Of a stretch of 64,000 bases of DNA, positions 36,068 through 44,751 are shown in pieces. The notes beneath the pieces were generated by a model. It did no database searches. It was not told the DNA's origin and was given only the letters and a program-made list of their open reading frames with translations. The translations under genes were made by a program, and so were the position numbers. Source of the stretch: Thermoguttaceae bacterium (GTDB lineage Bacteria > Planctomycetota > Planctomycetia > Pirellulales > Thermoguttaceae); assembly GCA_017441605.1 (NCBI GenBank), contig JAFRXD010000049.1, positions 1 through 64,000 on the forward strand, given 5' to 3'. How positions within the stretch are numbered: position 1 is the first letter of the stretch; each line of letters opens with the position of its first letter.

Positions 36068-37744
36068 ATGAAACGCGCTTTTTTTGTGCTTCTGACTTTG
36101 TGTTTATTCGAGCCTATGATCAGTACCATTTCACGAGCCGACGACGCGAGCGAGCGTTTGGCGGCTTTCATGCGCCAGTACCAAGAAGACTACAAGAAAA
36201 TGTACTGCGAGTCCTCGTACGCGTGGTGGGACTCGATGATCGCCGGTTCGGAAGAAGCGTTTCAAAAATCCTCCGAAGCGACGCTCGCTATGTCCAATTA
36301 CCACGCGGACTCTAAAAAATTCGAAGAAATCAAAAAACTAAGAGCGGCGGCGGTCAACGCCTCTCCGATCGAAAAGCGCGCCGCGTATATCGCGGAACGA
36401 ACGTTTGAACAATCTCAAATTTCTCCCGAGTTGAACAAGCGGATTGTCGACCTCGGTTCGGAAATTGAACAGATCTTCCAAACTCAACGCGCCGTCTACG
36501 ACGGTCGAGAACATACCAACAACGAGCTTCTCGCTATGTTGGAGAAAGAAACGGATTCGCAAAAGCGCTACGAAATCTGGGACGCGCTCAAACAAGTGGG
36601 CGAACTGGTCGCGCCCAAAATGAGAGAGCTCGCGAAACTCCGAAACCAAGCCGCGAAAGAACTCGGGTACGATAACTATTGGGAAATGACCGTTTCTTTC
36701 CAAGAGTTTCAACCCGACGAACTCCTGGCGATTTTCGAAGATCTAGATCGACTGACCGCTCCGTTGTTCAATAAAATGAAGAACAAACTCGACGGCGAAT
36801 TAAAGAAGAAATTTGGCGTCGATGCGATTATGCCTTGGCATTACGACAATCCGTTTTTCCAGCAAGCCCCGCCGTCCGCGTCCTTGGACGTCAACGAATT
36901 CTATCAAGGAATTGAAAAAGAAGATATCGTTGAAATCTCTAAAAAGTACTACGCCAAGTTAGGTTTCGACGTTTCGCCCATTATTGCGAATAGCGACCTT
37001 TTCGAGAAGGAAGGAAAATCGCAACACGGTTTCTGCAACGACATGAATTTGGAGGGCGACGTCCGCATTCTATGCAATATCAAGCCCGACGCCGAGTGGA
37101 TGGACACGCAACTCCACGAATTGGGACACGCCATTTACGATTACAATCTCGATCGTTCTCTTCCGTGCAACATCCGATCCGCCGCTCATATCTTTACAAC
37201 CGAGGGCGTCGCGATGACCTTTGGCGCGAAGGCTCGAGATCCCCAATGGCTAATCGAAAATAGAAACGCGGATCCGGAAAAAGTCAAAGAAGTTACTTCC
37301 GCGCTCCAAGAACAAAGATTGCGCGAGCAACTCATTTTTTGTCGTTGGACGCTCGTGATGACCTTTTTCGAGAAGGCTCTGTACGAAAATCCCGATCAAG
37401 ATCTAAACAAGCTTTGGAGCGAAATGACCGCCAAATACCAAGAACTTGATCCGTTGGAAGGTCGGAACAAGGCGGATTGGGCGTCAAAGCCTCATTTTGT
37501 CATTGCGCCGGTCTACTACCACAACTATATGCTGGGCGAGTTGTACGGGGCTCAACTCCGAAAGTCCCTGGAAAAGCAAGCCGGAAACGATCCCATAAAA
37601 TTCGGCGATCTTCTCAAACGAAAAGTCTTCGCGCCCGGTAATTCCCTTCCGTGGGAAGAGTTCGTTAAAGAGTCGACGGGGGAACCTTTATCGGTTCGTG
37701 CCTTTGTGGACGAACTCGAGTGCGTCGATTCGCAAATTAAATAA
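36068..37744 (+). CDS. Secreted zinc metallopeptidase, M2/M3-like (gluzincin)
   Basis: A 558-residue protein with a signal peptide (RAFFVLLTLCLFEPMISTISRADD). The zinc site is HELGH at residues 350-354, with the third ligand probably E379 in FTTEGVAM, about 25 residues on, as in M2 (angiotensin-converting enzyme-like) and M3 peptidases. The N-terminal helical half includes ELLAMLEKETDSQKRYEIWDA and AKELGYDNYWEM, close to bacterial M2 members. It likely trims oligopeptides in the periplasm. It sits alone between a putative promoter and a clear terminator. Confidence 0.82.
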   Translation: MKRAFFVLLTLCLFEPMISTISRADDASERLAAFMRQYQEDYKKMYCESSYAWWDSMIAGSEEAFQKSSEATLAMSNYHADSKKFEEIKKLRAAAVNASPIEKRAAYIAERTFEQSQISPELNKRIVDLGSEIEQIFQTQRAVYDGREHTNNELLAMLEKETDSQKRYEIWDALKQVGELVAPKMRELAKLRNQAAKELGYDNYWEMTVSFQEFQPDELLAIFEDLDRLTAPLFNKMKNKLDGELKKKFGVDAIMPWHYDNPFFQQAPPSASLDVNEFYQGIEKEDIVEISKKYYAKLGFDVSPIIANSDLFEKEGKSQHGFCNDMNLEGDVRILCNIKPDAEWMDTQLHELGHAIYDYNLDRSLPCNIRSAAHIFTTEGVAMTFGAKARDPQWLIENRNADPEKVKEVTSALQEQRLREQLIFCRWTLVMTFFEKALYENPDQDLNKLWSEMTAKYQELDPLEGRNKADWASKPHFVIAPVYYHNYMLGELYGAQLRKSLEKQAGNDPIKFGDLLKRKVFAPGNSLPWEEFVKESTGEPLSVRAFVDELECVDSQIK

Positions 37745-37772
37745 TTACCCGATCGCGTTGGCGAGGTTCTTA

Positions 37773-37803
37773 GCGCGACTTAATACCAAACGTCGCGCTT
37801 TTT
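37773..37803 (+). terminator. Rho-independent terminator after the peptidase gene
   Basis: GCGCGAC (37773-37779) pairs with GTCGCGC (37792-37798) around a 12-base loop, followed by TTTTT. Confidence 0.75.
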
Positions 37804-37816
37804 GAAAGTTTAGACG

Positions 37817-39571
37817 ATGGCGGTTCTTAGCGAAAACGGTCGACGACTATTGACGTTGTCTTTGTTCTTCGCGCTAGGACCGTCTTTACTTTTTTTTATC
37901 GGACACAAAATCTTTTCGAGAAATTCGGGCGACGCGCTAAAATCTTGCGAAGAAAGCATATCGCAACTTGTCGATTTGAAAGTCCGAATCGAAAGGCGGG
38001 AGTTTCTGCGTCCTCGCGCCCAAAGACTCGTCAACGTAAAATTTCTTTTAGAAGACGATCTCGAGATTGCCGTTTGTCCCGAAATCTATATCGTTGGCGA
38101 GCGCGACGAAAACTTTATAAAGAAGATTGCGACGCTAATCGACTCCTATACCGAACGTTCCTTAACCTCGGATCAAAGAGACTCTCGGCCTAGAGAAAGC
38201 GCGGCCGACTATCGAGAAGAAGAAGATTTATTAAACAACGTTCCCGATCGCTCTTTGGAGGAAGTTTTGTTCTCCTCCAACGACGGTTCAACAACGTTAG
38301 GAGAAAGATCCAACCTCGATTACGCGCTCGTTATTGTGCCGACTCTGATTTGTCGCGAAGACAAACTACTGATTCTAAAATCCAACTTCGTAAGGCAAAT
38401 TTTCTCTTCTCGACGCGCGAAAAACGATTCGTCCCTCCTAATCTACGGTCTTGCGATCGATAAAATTATTATCGATAACGACGCCGAGCCCGCGCGAGAG
38501 CGAGACGTAATCCCGGCGCGAAAATCGAACAAGGAGCTGGCTCGTTACTTTACCAATGCGAGATTAAAAGAAACCTCGTCTCGATCGGTTGACGCGACGG
38601 AAGACGCGATCGGTTTATTCGACGCCAACCTTCCGGCAATCTCTGGGGTAAAATCGTTCTTTATCGACGCTCCTTCGAGTCGGCGTTTTGACGTCGTTTT
38701 TGACGTCGACAAGATAACGACAAACGATTCGCCTTACTTCCTCTCCTTGGAGTCGTTCAAAGAAAAATCTGTCGTTAGGGTCAAGTTTGACTCGTCCAAC
38801 AGCGTTGTGCCGGCGACGTTTTTAGCCCGATTCTTTCCCGCGATGCGCTCGTTTGGACGAGGTTGTTGGTTCTCGGGAAAACTTGATTTTCGCTCTTTCG
38901 GGTCGGAAAACGGTTATATAAACGCCCAAGCGGGTTATCGAGACGCGAAGCGATCTACGCGACCTTCGGACGGCCAGAATGACGACAACTTTCCATACTG
39001 GATCGCATCGCTTGAAAATGCCGAATTATTCAACTGCAATATTGAAAAATCGGATTTTAAAAAGACTCTGCCTCAAATATCCGGGACAATTACTCGTCTA
39101 GCGATCGAAACTGGAGCGCTCCGACAGGGAATCTTCGAAGGAAAAGGATCGATTACAATAGACAATGGCGCGTTGCCCGCCGACGTCCTCGTAGGATTGC
39201 GCAACAACGACCGTCTGGAGGCGAGACCTTTCAACGCGTTGAATTATCGATTTCCAAACGACGAAGTTCCGTTTAACGAACTCGATTTGCTATTTGCGAT
39301 CTCCAAAACCGGACTCGTTCTCGACTCGCGATTCGACAATAAAATAATCGCCTGTTACGAAAAGGGTTCCGTAAAATATGGATTCTTCCTCCCACAGGAA
39401 ACGGCGGGAAAAACCGTCCCGTGTTCTCGCTTTCTAAGAGACGTCCTAGATGTTCGTTCGGACGATTCCTTTTGGACGCCGTTATTTCGACAGGCCCTAA
39501 TTCATTTGCCGATCGAGAGCGCGCGAACGCCCGTCGGCGTCTCCGAAAAAAGGGACGGTTTCGTCCGCTAA
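37817..39571 (+). CDS. Uncharacterised membrane-anchored protein, AsmA-like pattern at the N-terminus
   Basis: I do not recognise a named family. The 584-residue product has one N-terminal hydrophobic helix (LLTLSLFFALGPSLLFFIGH, residues ~11-30) and then a large extracytoplasmic or cytoplasmic mixed alpha/beta region. Just after the helix, DLKVRIERREFLRPRAQRLVNVKFLLEDDLEIAVCPEI resembles the entry of AsmA-like and planctomycete envelope proteins, where a strand pair leads from the membrane. A polar acidic stretch follows (residues ~105-150). The C-terminal half has repeated beta-strand pairs such as GSITIDNGALPADVL, common in AsmA-type bridges. The start has no strong ribosome site. It converges with lepB. 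Confidence 0.6.
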   Translation: MAVLSENGRRLLTLSLFFALGPSLLFFIGHKIFSRNSGDALKSCEESISQLVDLKVRIERREFLRPRAQRLVNVKFLLEDDLEIAVCPEIYIVGERDENFIKKIATLIDSYTERSLTSDQRDSRPRESAADYREEEDLLNNVPDRSLEEVLFSSNDGSTTLGERSNLDYALVIVPTLICREDKLLILKSNFVRQIFSSRRAKNDSSLLIYGLAIDKIIIDNDAEPARERDVIPARKSNKELARYFTNARLKETSSRSVDATEDAIGLFDANLPAISGVKSFFIDAPSSRRFDVVFDVDKITTNDSPYFLSLESFKEKSVVRVKFDSSNSVVPATFLARFFPAMRSFGRGCWFSGKLDFRSFGSENGYINAQAGYRDAKRSTRPSDGQNDDNFPYWIASLENAELFNCNIEKSDFKKTLPQISGTITRLAIETGALRQGIFEGKGSITIDNGALPADVLVGLRNNDRLEARPFNALNYRFPNDEVPFNELDLLFAISKTGLVLDSRFDNKIIACYEKGSVKYGFFLPQETAGKTVPCSRFLRDVLDVRSDDSFWTPLFRQALIHLPIESARTPVGVSEKRDGFVR

Positions 39572-39732
39572 GGGAGCGCGACGCGACCCGGCGAGCTTTC
39601 CTTCGACGCGAGGCGTCTATCGAATTGGAAATCAATAGGCGCCGCTTGCGCGCGGGCTCTTTCAAACTCGCGTAAACGCCCGATTGAAGCGTAATGTCAA
39701 AAAGAACCCCGCGTCCTCGAGCGCCTCAAAAA

Positions 39733-41844
39733 CTAGTCGATATGGCGCATATCGGAAAAATTAGGCCAAAAAGGGCTTCCCAAAAGAGGCAATGGGCGCC
39801 CGTGCGGCCAATAGACATAAAAAGCCTTTCCTATTAAATATTTCCGATCAACATAGTGAGGAATTCCGTCGTCGCACCAGAGTCGGCTGTCCAAACTGAA
39901 TCCGCTGTTGTCGCCAAACGCGACGTACTGACCTTCCTTCTGAGTCAAAAGGGCGGACTTTGTGTTGCCGTATCCCGTCCACTGCTCTGGACTCGACATA
40001 AAACGAGATAGGCTCGTTTCGTCCCCGAGATAGGGAGCGGTTCCTCTAAGAAGTCTATCGCAACGAGGCGAATTAAAATCTGTAAACCTCGAGGAATCCC
40101 AATCTTCAAGCATTCTTCCGACCGCTATGTAGTAAACGTCTCGCAATACTTTAACGCGCTCGACTCGAACGGCGAGGTCGCGAGCGCCGATCGCGACGGG
40201 GGAAAGATCGCGCGCGTTGGGATCGCGTTCGCGCGGTAAAGGAGCGACGCCACCGTCGCGCGAGACGGTCAAATCGTCGTACCGACCGCCGTGATTTGGA
40301 AAGAGAATCTCTTGATCGTCAATTACGACTCGCATCTCTTCGTCGACGTTTAAAAAGACGAAACGATGCCGCGCGCGACGCGAAAAATCGTATGTCGCGA
40401 TCGCCGGCTCAAACTCCCGAATCGAAGGAACGCTCAATGTGATCTCGCCACTTTTTGGTCGAATTGAACAGCGAAAAACGACTCCGCCTTTAACCAAATC
40501 AAAAAGCGCTTCGGAAGATTCGTCGACGCGTTCAAACGATAAATCGCAAGAAATCGCCAAATCGCCAACCCAATTGCAACCAAATCCGTCCGGATTCTTC
40601 GACATTAGAACTCGCCGTTTACCGTCGGATTCGAAAACGCCCCGATAAAGACGAGAATATTCGTCCGCGCTCGAGCCGTCCCACATCGCCCTTCCCCCAA
40701 CGCCGACGGTTTGTCGACGAGAAGCGCCCGCGTTGTACGCGGAAAAATCGTCGATTAATCGAGGGTTATTCGGAACGATTCCCGTTGAGGCAATCTCGGG
40801 CGGAAGTTCGCCTTGGGATATGCTGAACCAATCGTTTGAGGAAGGAACGACATGTCGATATCTAATCCAATAAAAACGATTGTCTTCCGCGGTAATCGGA
40901 GAAGTGTCCGCTTCGGTCGCAAGGCGCAATCCCGCAACGTTTTCGCTCCCGGCCGAGACGGGCTCTCCCGCAAAGTAAAATCCGCGACCCTTTTTCGATT
41001 CTACCCTTGTCCAGGCGCTCAGTCGAGAATCTTGCGCGGAACAATCGTCCGTCCAATGTTCCGGCCAACCAACTTGTTGTAATTTCGGCGCGACGTAATC
41101 GTCGTCGTGAACGACTTGCAGTATCTGCCGAAGATATTTGTAATCCTTTCGAGCGATTGTAAAAGGCTCGTTCGACTCGTCCAAAGTCCGCGCTCTGTTG
41201 ACCGGATAAACCTCGCCGACGTCCGCCAAATTTACGTCCGGAGCCCAACTATTTGACGGTTCGGACGTCGTCTCTTGCCCAAACGTTTCTCGCGAAGCCC
41301 CGGGTTCGATTTTTTGGACGAAGAGATCTCCGTATTGAACTCGAAGATTCTCGTTAGGAAGTCCAACGATCCGTTTAATATAATTAAACTTCGGATCGGC
41401 GGGCGCGCGAAAAACGGAAACGTCCCAACGCGCCAGATCCCTCTGATCGAACGTCATTTTACTGACGAGTATGCGATCGCCCGTAAAAGAGGGAGCGCGC
41501 GCGTCGTTTTTTGGACGCGGAGTCTCGTCGCCAAAATACTGCGCGAAACCGCACTGCGGACAAACGCCTGAAACGACCCGAAGACCGCTGCGTCGATTAG
41601 TGGACGCGTCGACTTCCTCGCTGGCGCTCGTCTGAAAACGATAACCGCATTCCTCGCAAACAACGTCTTTGTGGCGTCCTTTCAACGTGGGCGCCATCGA
41701 GCCGGTGGGGATAACGAACGCCTCCGCTTCAAACGTCTTAAACAAAAACGCCAAGAAAAGCGCGACCGCTAACGATTCGCATATCTCGCGAATTTGAACC
41801 AATAATAAGGCTTCCTTCTCGACTCTTTTAGTTTCGTCCGACAT
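39733..41844 (-). CDS. lepB: Signal peptidase I, enlarged planctomycete type with zinc ribbon and inserted beta-domain
   Basis: Removes signal peptides from Sec and Tat substrates at the outer face of the inner membrane. The 703-residue protein (usual ~200-320) has one N-terminal membrane helix, the catalytic serine S49 in VIPTGSMAPTL, and the general-base lysine K129 in DRILVSKM. A zinc ribbon C63-x2-C66 ... C95-x2-C98 lies between them. FRAPADPKFNYIKRIVGLPNE is box D, and near the C-terminus FGDNSGFSLDSRLW is box E. Residues ~200-600 are an insertion, part of which (GGVVFRCSIRPKSGEITLS and a strand-rich stretch) looks like a lectin-type beta-sandwich. An AAGGACGG site precedes the ATG. Confidence 0.9.
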   Translation of the reverse strand: MSDETKRVEKEALLLVQIREICESLAVALFLAFLFKTFEAEAFVIPTGSMAPTLKGRHKDVVCEECGYRFQTSASEEVDASTNRRSGLRVVSGVCPQCGFAQYFGDETPRPKNDARAPSFTGDRILVSKMTFDQRDLARWDVSVFRAPADPKFNYIKRIVGLPNENLRVQYGDLFVQKIEPGASRETFGQETTSEPSNSWAPDVNLADVGEVYPVNRARTLDESNEPFTIARKDYKYLRQILQVVHDDDYVAPKLQQVGWPEHWTDDCSAQDSRLSAWTRVESKKGRGFYFAGEPVSAGSENVAGLRLATEADTSPITAEDNRFYWIRYRHVVPSSNDWFSISQGELPPEIASTGIVPNNPRLIDDFSAYNAGASRRQTVGVGGRAMWDGSSADEYSRLYRGVFESDGKRRVLMSKNPDGFGCNWVGDLAISCDLSFERVDESSEALFDLVKGGVVFRCSIRPKSGEITLSVPSIREFEPAIATYDFSRRARHRFVFLNVDEEMRVVIDDQEILFPNHGGRYDDLTVSRDGGVAPLPRERDPNARDLSPVAIGARDLAVRVERVKVLRDVYYIAVGRMLEDWDSSRFTDFNSPRCDRLLRGTAPYLGDETSLSRFMSSPEQWTGYGNTKSALLTQKEGQYVAFGDNSGFSLDSRLWCDDGIPHYVDRKYLIGKAFYVYWPHGRPLPLLGSPFWPNFSDMRHID

Positions 41845-41890
41845 CGCCGTCCTTCGAAGGCTTTAAAAATATTTTCAAACGTTTATAATT

Positions 41891-41906
41891 ACCGCCGCGA
41901 GGCGGT
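41891..41906. other. Small GNRA-type hairpin in the lepB leader
   Basis: ACCGCC-GCGA-GGCGGT forms a perfect 6-bp stem with a GCGA tetraloop on the plus strand (TCGC on the minus strand). On the minus strand it lies just downstream of the predicted lepB transcription start, so it would sit at the 5' end of the mRNA and could stabilise it. Confidence 0.35.
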
Positions 41907-41920
41907 TCGCGCGTTCGGGT

Positions 41921-41949
41921 ATTATACCCTTATTCTCGCCGACCTCCAA
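41921..41949 (-). promoter_or_regulatory. Strong sigma-70 type promoter for lepB
   Basis: On the minus strand TTGGAG (41949-41944), 17 bases, then TATAAT (41926-41921). The -10 sits inside the short palindrome GGGTATTATACCC (41917-41929), a possible regulator site. The leader to the ATG at 41844 is about 70 bases. Confidence 0.68.
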
Positions 41950-42055
41950 CCCCCGCGCTTAGCGCCGCGGTTTGCGGATCTTGTTCAGGTTTCGTTCAAA
42001 CTTTTGGCGCCATTGAGCCTCGCGTCGAGCGCGCGTTTCAAAGGAATTGCACAAC

Positions 42056-42880
42056 ATGGCGGATTCGCTTAATATCGGTTTTATCGGATTGGGTCAGATG
42101 GCGACGGCGTTGGCGTCCGGTTTTATTCGCGCGGGCGCGGTCGCCGAAACGAGCGTTTTTGGCTTCGACGTTTCGAAAGGGGCGTCCGAAAAATTTAAGA
42201 CCGCGACCGGCGCGAACGTTTTGGAAGAGCCAAAGGACGTGGTGAATAACGTCGACGTTCTGTTTCTCGCCGTCAAACCGCAATATATGGACGAGGCGTT
42301 GCTCCCCGTTAAAAGCGCTCTCGCCGCAAAATCCGCCGAAACCTTGGTCGTCTCGATTGCGGCGGGGCTACCCATCGCCTATTTTGAGCGCGTCCTCCCC
42401 GATAACGTTCGCGTCGTTCGCGTAATGCCAAACACTCCCTGCCTCGTCGGACAGGCGGCCAGCGGTTTTGCCCTCGGAGGAAAGGCGACCGAGAAAGACG
42501 GCGAGCTCGTCGAACGATTTTTGCGAACGGTCGGCGTCGCGTTCAAGTTGTCCGAATCGCAACTCGACGCGGTTACCGGTTTGTCGGGCTCAGGACCCGC
42601 GTACGCCTTTATGGCGATCGAGGCGCTCGCGGACGGCGGAGTTAAAGCGGGACTTCCGCGAAACGTCGCGCTCGCGCTCGCCGCGCAGACGTTAAAAGGT
42701 TCCGCCGAAATGTATCTTCAAACCAAGCGTCATCCCGGAGAACTCAAAGACGCCGTTACAAGTCCCGCCGGCACGACAATCGCCGGAGTCGCGGTTCTCG
42801 AAGAGCGCGGTTTTCGCTCCGCCCTGATTGACGCCGTGGAAAAGGGCGCCATTCGCTCTCGCGAACTCGGTTCAAAATAG
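42056..42880 (+). CDS. proC: Pyrroline-5-carboxylate reductase
   Basis: Reduces pyrroline-5-carboxylate to proline with NAD(P)H. The 274-residue product has the N-terminal Rossmann start NIGFIGLGQMATALASGF, then VDVLFLAVKPQYMDEAL and VRVMPNTPCLVGQAASGFALG. The C-terminal dimer domain signature is present: AVTGLSGSGPAYAFMAIEALADGGVKAGLPRNVAL and DAVTSPAGTTIAGVAVLEERGFR. An AAGGA site 10 bases upstream supports ATG 42056 over the in-frame TTG at 42047. The next gene begins 54 bases on and may be co-transcribed. Confidence 0.95.
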   Translation: MADSLNIGFIGLGQMATALASGFIRAGAVAETSVFGFDVSKGASEKFKTATGANVLEEPKDVVNNVDVLFLAVKPQYMDEALLPVKSALAAKSAETLVVSIAAGLPIAYFERVLPDNVRVVRVMPNTPCLVGQAASGFALGGKATEKDGELVERFLRTVGVAFKLSESQLDAVTGLSGSGPAYAFMAIEALADGGVKAGLPRNVALALAAQTLKGSAEMYLQTKRHPGELKDAVTSPAGTTIAGVAVLEERGFRSALIDAVEKGAIRSRELGSK

Positions 42881-42934
42881 CGATCTTGTTATCGTCTCGT
42901 ATCGTCCGATTGTCTCGCGATAGAAGGTCCTTGG

Positions 42935-44683
42935 ATGAAACCGCCTACGTCCGCGAATAATAGAGCTGGAAACGAAACGCTCGACGAAGGTCGAATCGTT
43001 TGGCGCGATTTTCGTCCATCGGACAAGAAGGAACGAGAGACGTTAATTCCCGCGATTGTCGAAACCGCTCAAAAACGCGATCGTTTAGACTTTTCTTCGC
43101 TCGAAAAGCGCTTTCCGAGAAAGCCCGCTCCGCCTAAGTTAAGCGCTCCTCGCGCGATCGAAGAGCTCGCAAAATCCGCGCGAGACGATCGCGATCTCTT
43201 TTTGTCCGATAACGCCGGGGTCGTTACCCCAAAACGAAAAGTTTCGTCTTGGAGCGCGAGCGTTTTCGTTCATTTGATAGTCTTGGTCGCGTTGGCGTTC
43301 GTTTTCTTCCCGGGCAAGCGCAACCCGCGCGAATTGGAAGCCTTTTACAGTTCGGAAATCGGCGATCAACTCGAGTTTTTAACCGACGACGAGGGAAATT
43401 TAAATCCCAACCAAGACGAACAATATAAACTAAACGTTCCCGAAGAACTTAGAATCGAAGACGCTATTGTCTTTGAAAAAGACGAGTTGCCTTTTGATCC
43501 CAACGTCTCCGCCCCTTTGTTTGACCAATCGCGCATTGAGTCGAGCGATTTTCTTTCCGGTCGAACCGATCCCGGATTAAAAAACGATTTATTGTCAAAA
43601 TACGGAGGTAATAGACTCACCGAAGAAGCCGTGCACAGAGGTCTGGAATGGTTGAAAAAACAACAGCAAAAAGACGGCTCTTGGAGTTTGCAAGGTCCAT
43701 ATGCCAACGGGATTAGCGCATCGTACGTCGATAACGAACCCGCGGCGACCGCGCTCGCGCTCCTTGCCTTTCAAGGGGCGGGAAATACGCGAGTTAGCGG
43801 AGAACATTCGAGCGTTGTTAAGCGCGGGTGGACCTGGCTCTTGAAACAACAAAATAAGGACGGTTCGTTCGCTCCAGAGGTTAGATCGAACGAAGCGCTT
43901 TTCTATACGCAAGCCATTTGTTCCATTGCAATTTGCGAGTTAATCGTTCAGGAAAAAGCGGAATCGAATAATCTCCGAGCGCAAGCCCAATCGGCGATCA
44001 ATTTCATTCTGGACAACCAGCACGCCGAACTGGGCGGTTGGAAGTACGCGCCTCAGACGTCGAGCGATTTGTCGGTTACCGGTTGGTGTCTAATGGCGCT
44101 GAAAACCGCGGAAATAGCCGGGCTCGAAATTCCCAAAACTTGTTTCGAACGGATTTCTAAATTTCTGGATTTGGTTTCCTACGACGATGGCGCGGGGTAC
44201 GTCTACCAACTAGACTACAACAGGAACACAAAAAAGTACGCGGTTACCGACGAGCGCAAGTCGCCTTCAATGACGGCGACGGGGCTAATGTGCCGCGAGT
44301 ACCTCGGGTGGTCGCCAAGCGTCCCCGCCTTGTCGCGCGGCGCGGAGTTTCTCGCCTCTCCCGAAAACATCGAGGAGAATTTTCGATTCCCCTCGAGTTC
44401 TGAAGAAAAGGGCGATTTTTCCAAAAATGTCTACGGTTGGTACTCGACCTCTATGGCGCTGAAGAATCTCGGCCCGTATAATAAGCATTGGCGCCGTTGG
44501 AACGCCGCGTTGAGCAAGGAGCTTCCCAAGCGTCAAGAACCGAAGGGCGCTAAGGAGGCTGGAAGTTGGGATCCACAATACGACGAGTATTCGTTTGGCG
44601 GGGGGCGATTGTACGTTACCTGTCTCTCGATCCTTTGTCTAGAAGTGTATTATCGTCATTTGTCCCTACATCGTCCCCTTTAA
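42935..44683 (+). CDS. Membrane-anchored protein with prenyltransferase/squalene-cyclase repeats
   Basis: A 582-residue protein. Residues 1-105 are a charged cytoplasmic part, ~108-126 a single membrane helix (SVFVHLIVLVALAFVFFP), and 127-225 an acidic linker. Residues ~230-570 form an alpha/alpha toroid of the squalene-cyclase / prenyltransferase repeat type: GLEWLKKQQQKDGSWSLQG, RGWTWLLKQQNKDGSFAPE, AINFILDNQHAELGGWKYAPQ, and a final SFGGGRLYVTCLSILCLEVYYR. The DXDD motif of true squalene-hopene cyclases is not seen, so an enzyme role is doubtful. Such secreted toroids are common in planctomycetes and of unknown function. An AGAAGG site precedes the ATG. Confidence 0.8.
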   Translation: MKPPTSANNRAGNETLDEGRIVWRDFRPSDKKERETLIPAIVETAQKRDRLDFSSLEKRFPRKPAPPKLSAPRAIEELAKSARDDRDLFLSDNAGVVTPKRKVSSWSASVFVHLIVLVALAFVFFPGKRNPRELEAFYSSEIGDQLEFLTDDEGNLNPNQDEQYKLNVPEELRIEDAIVFEKDELPFDPNVSAPLFDQSRIESSDFLSGRTDPGLKNDLLSKYGGNRLTEEAVHRGLEWLKKQQQKDGSWSLQGPYANGISASYVDNEPAATALALLAFQGAGNTRVSGEHSSVVKRGWTWLLKQQNKDGSFAPEVRSNEALFYTQAICSIAICELIVQEKAESNNLRAQAQSAINFILDNQHAELGGWKYAPQTSSDLSVTGWCLMALKTAEIAGLEIPKTCFERISKFLDLVSYDDGAGYVYQLDYNRNTKKYAVTDERKSPSMTATGLMCREYLGWSPSVPALSRGAEFLASPENIEENFRFPSSSEEKGDFSKNVYGWYSTSMALKNLGPYNKHWRRWNAALSKELPKRQEPKGAKEAGSWDPQYDEYSFGGGRLYVTCLSILCLEVYYRHLSLHRPL

Positions 44684-44751
44684 GCGGACCGATTTCCTTT
44701 GTTCCAAATAGAATAATAAAAACCTAAAACGACAGAAACGGGTGTACTATA

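Noticed and set aside
41891..41929. Riboswitch or attenuator in the lepB leader
   Set aside because: Only a 6-bp GNRA hairpin and a 13-base palindrome are present; no larger conserved fold is visible.
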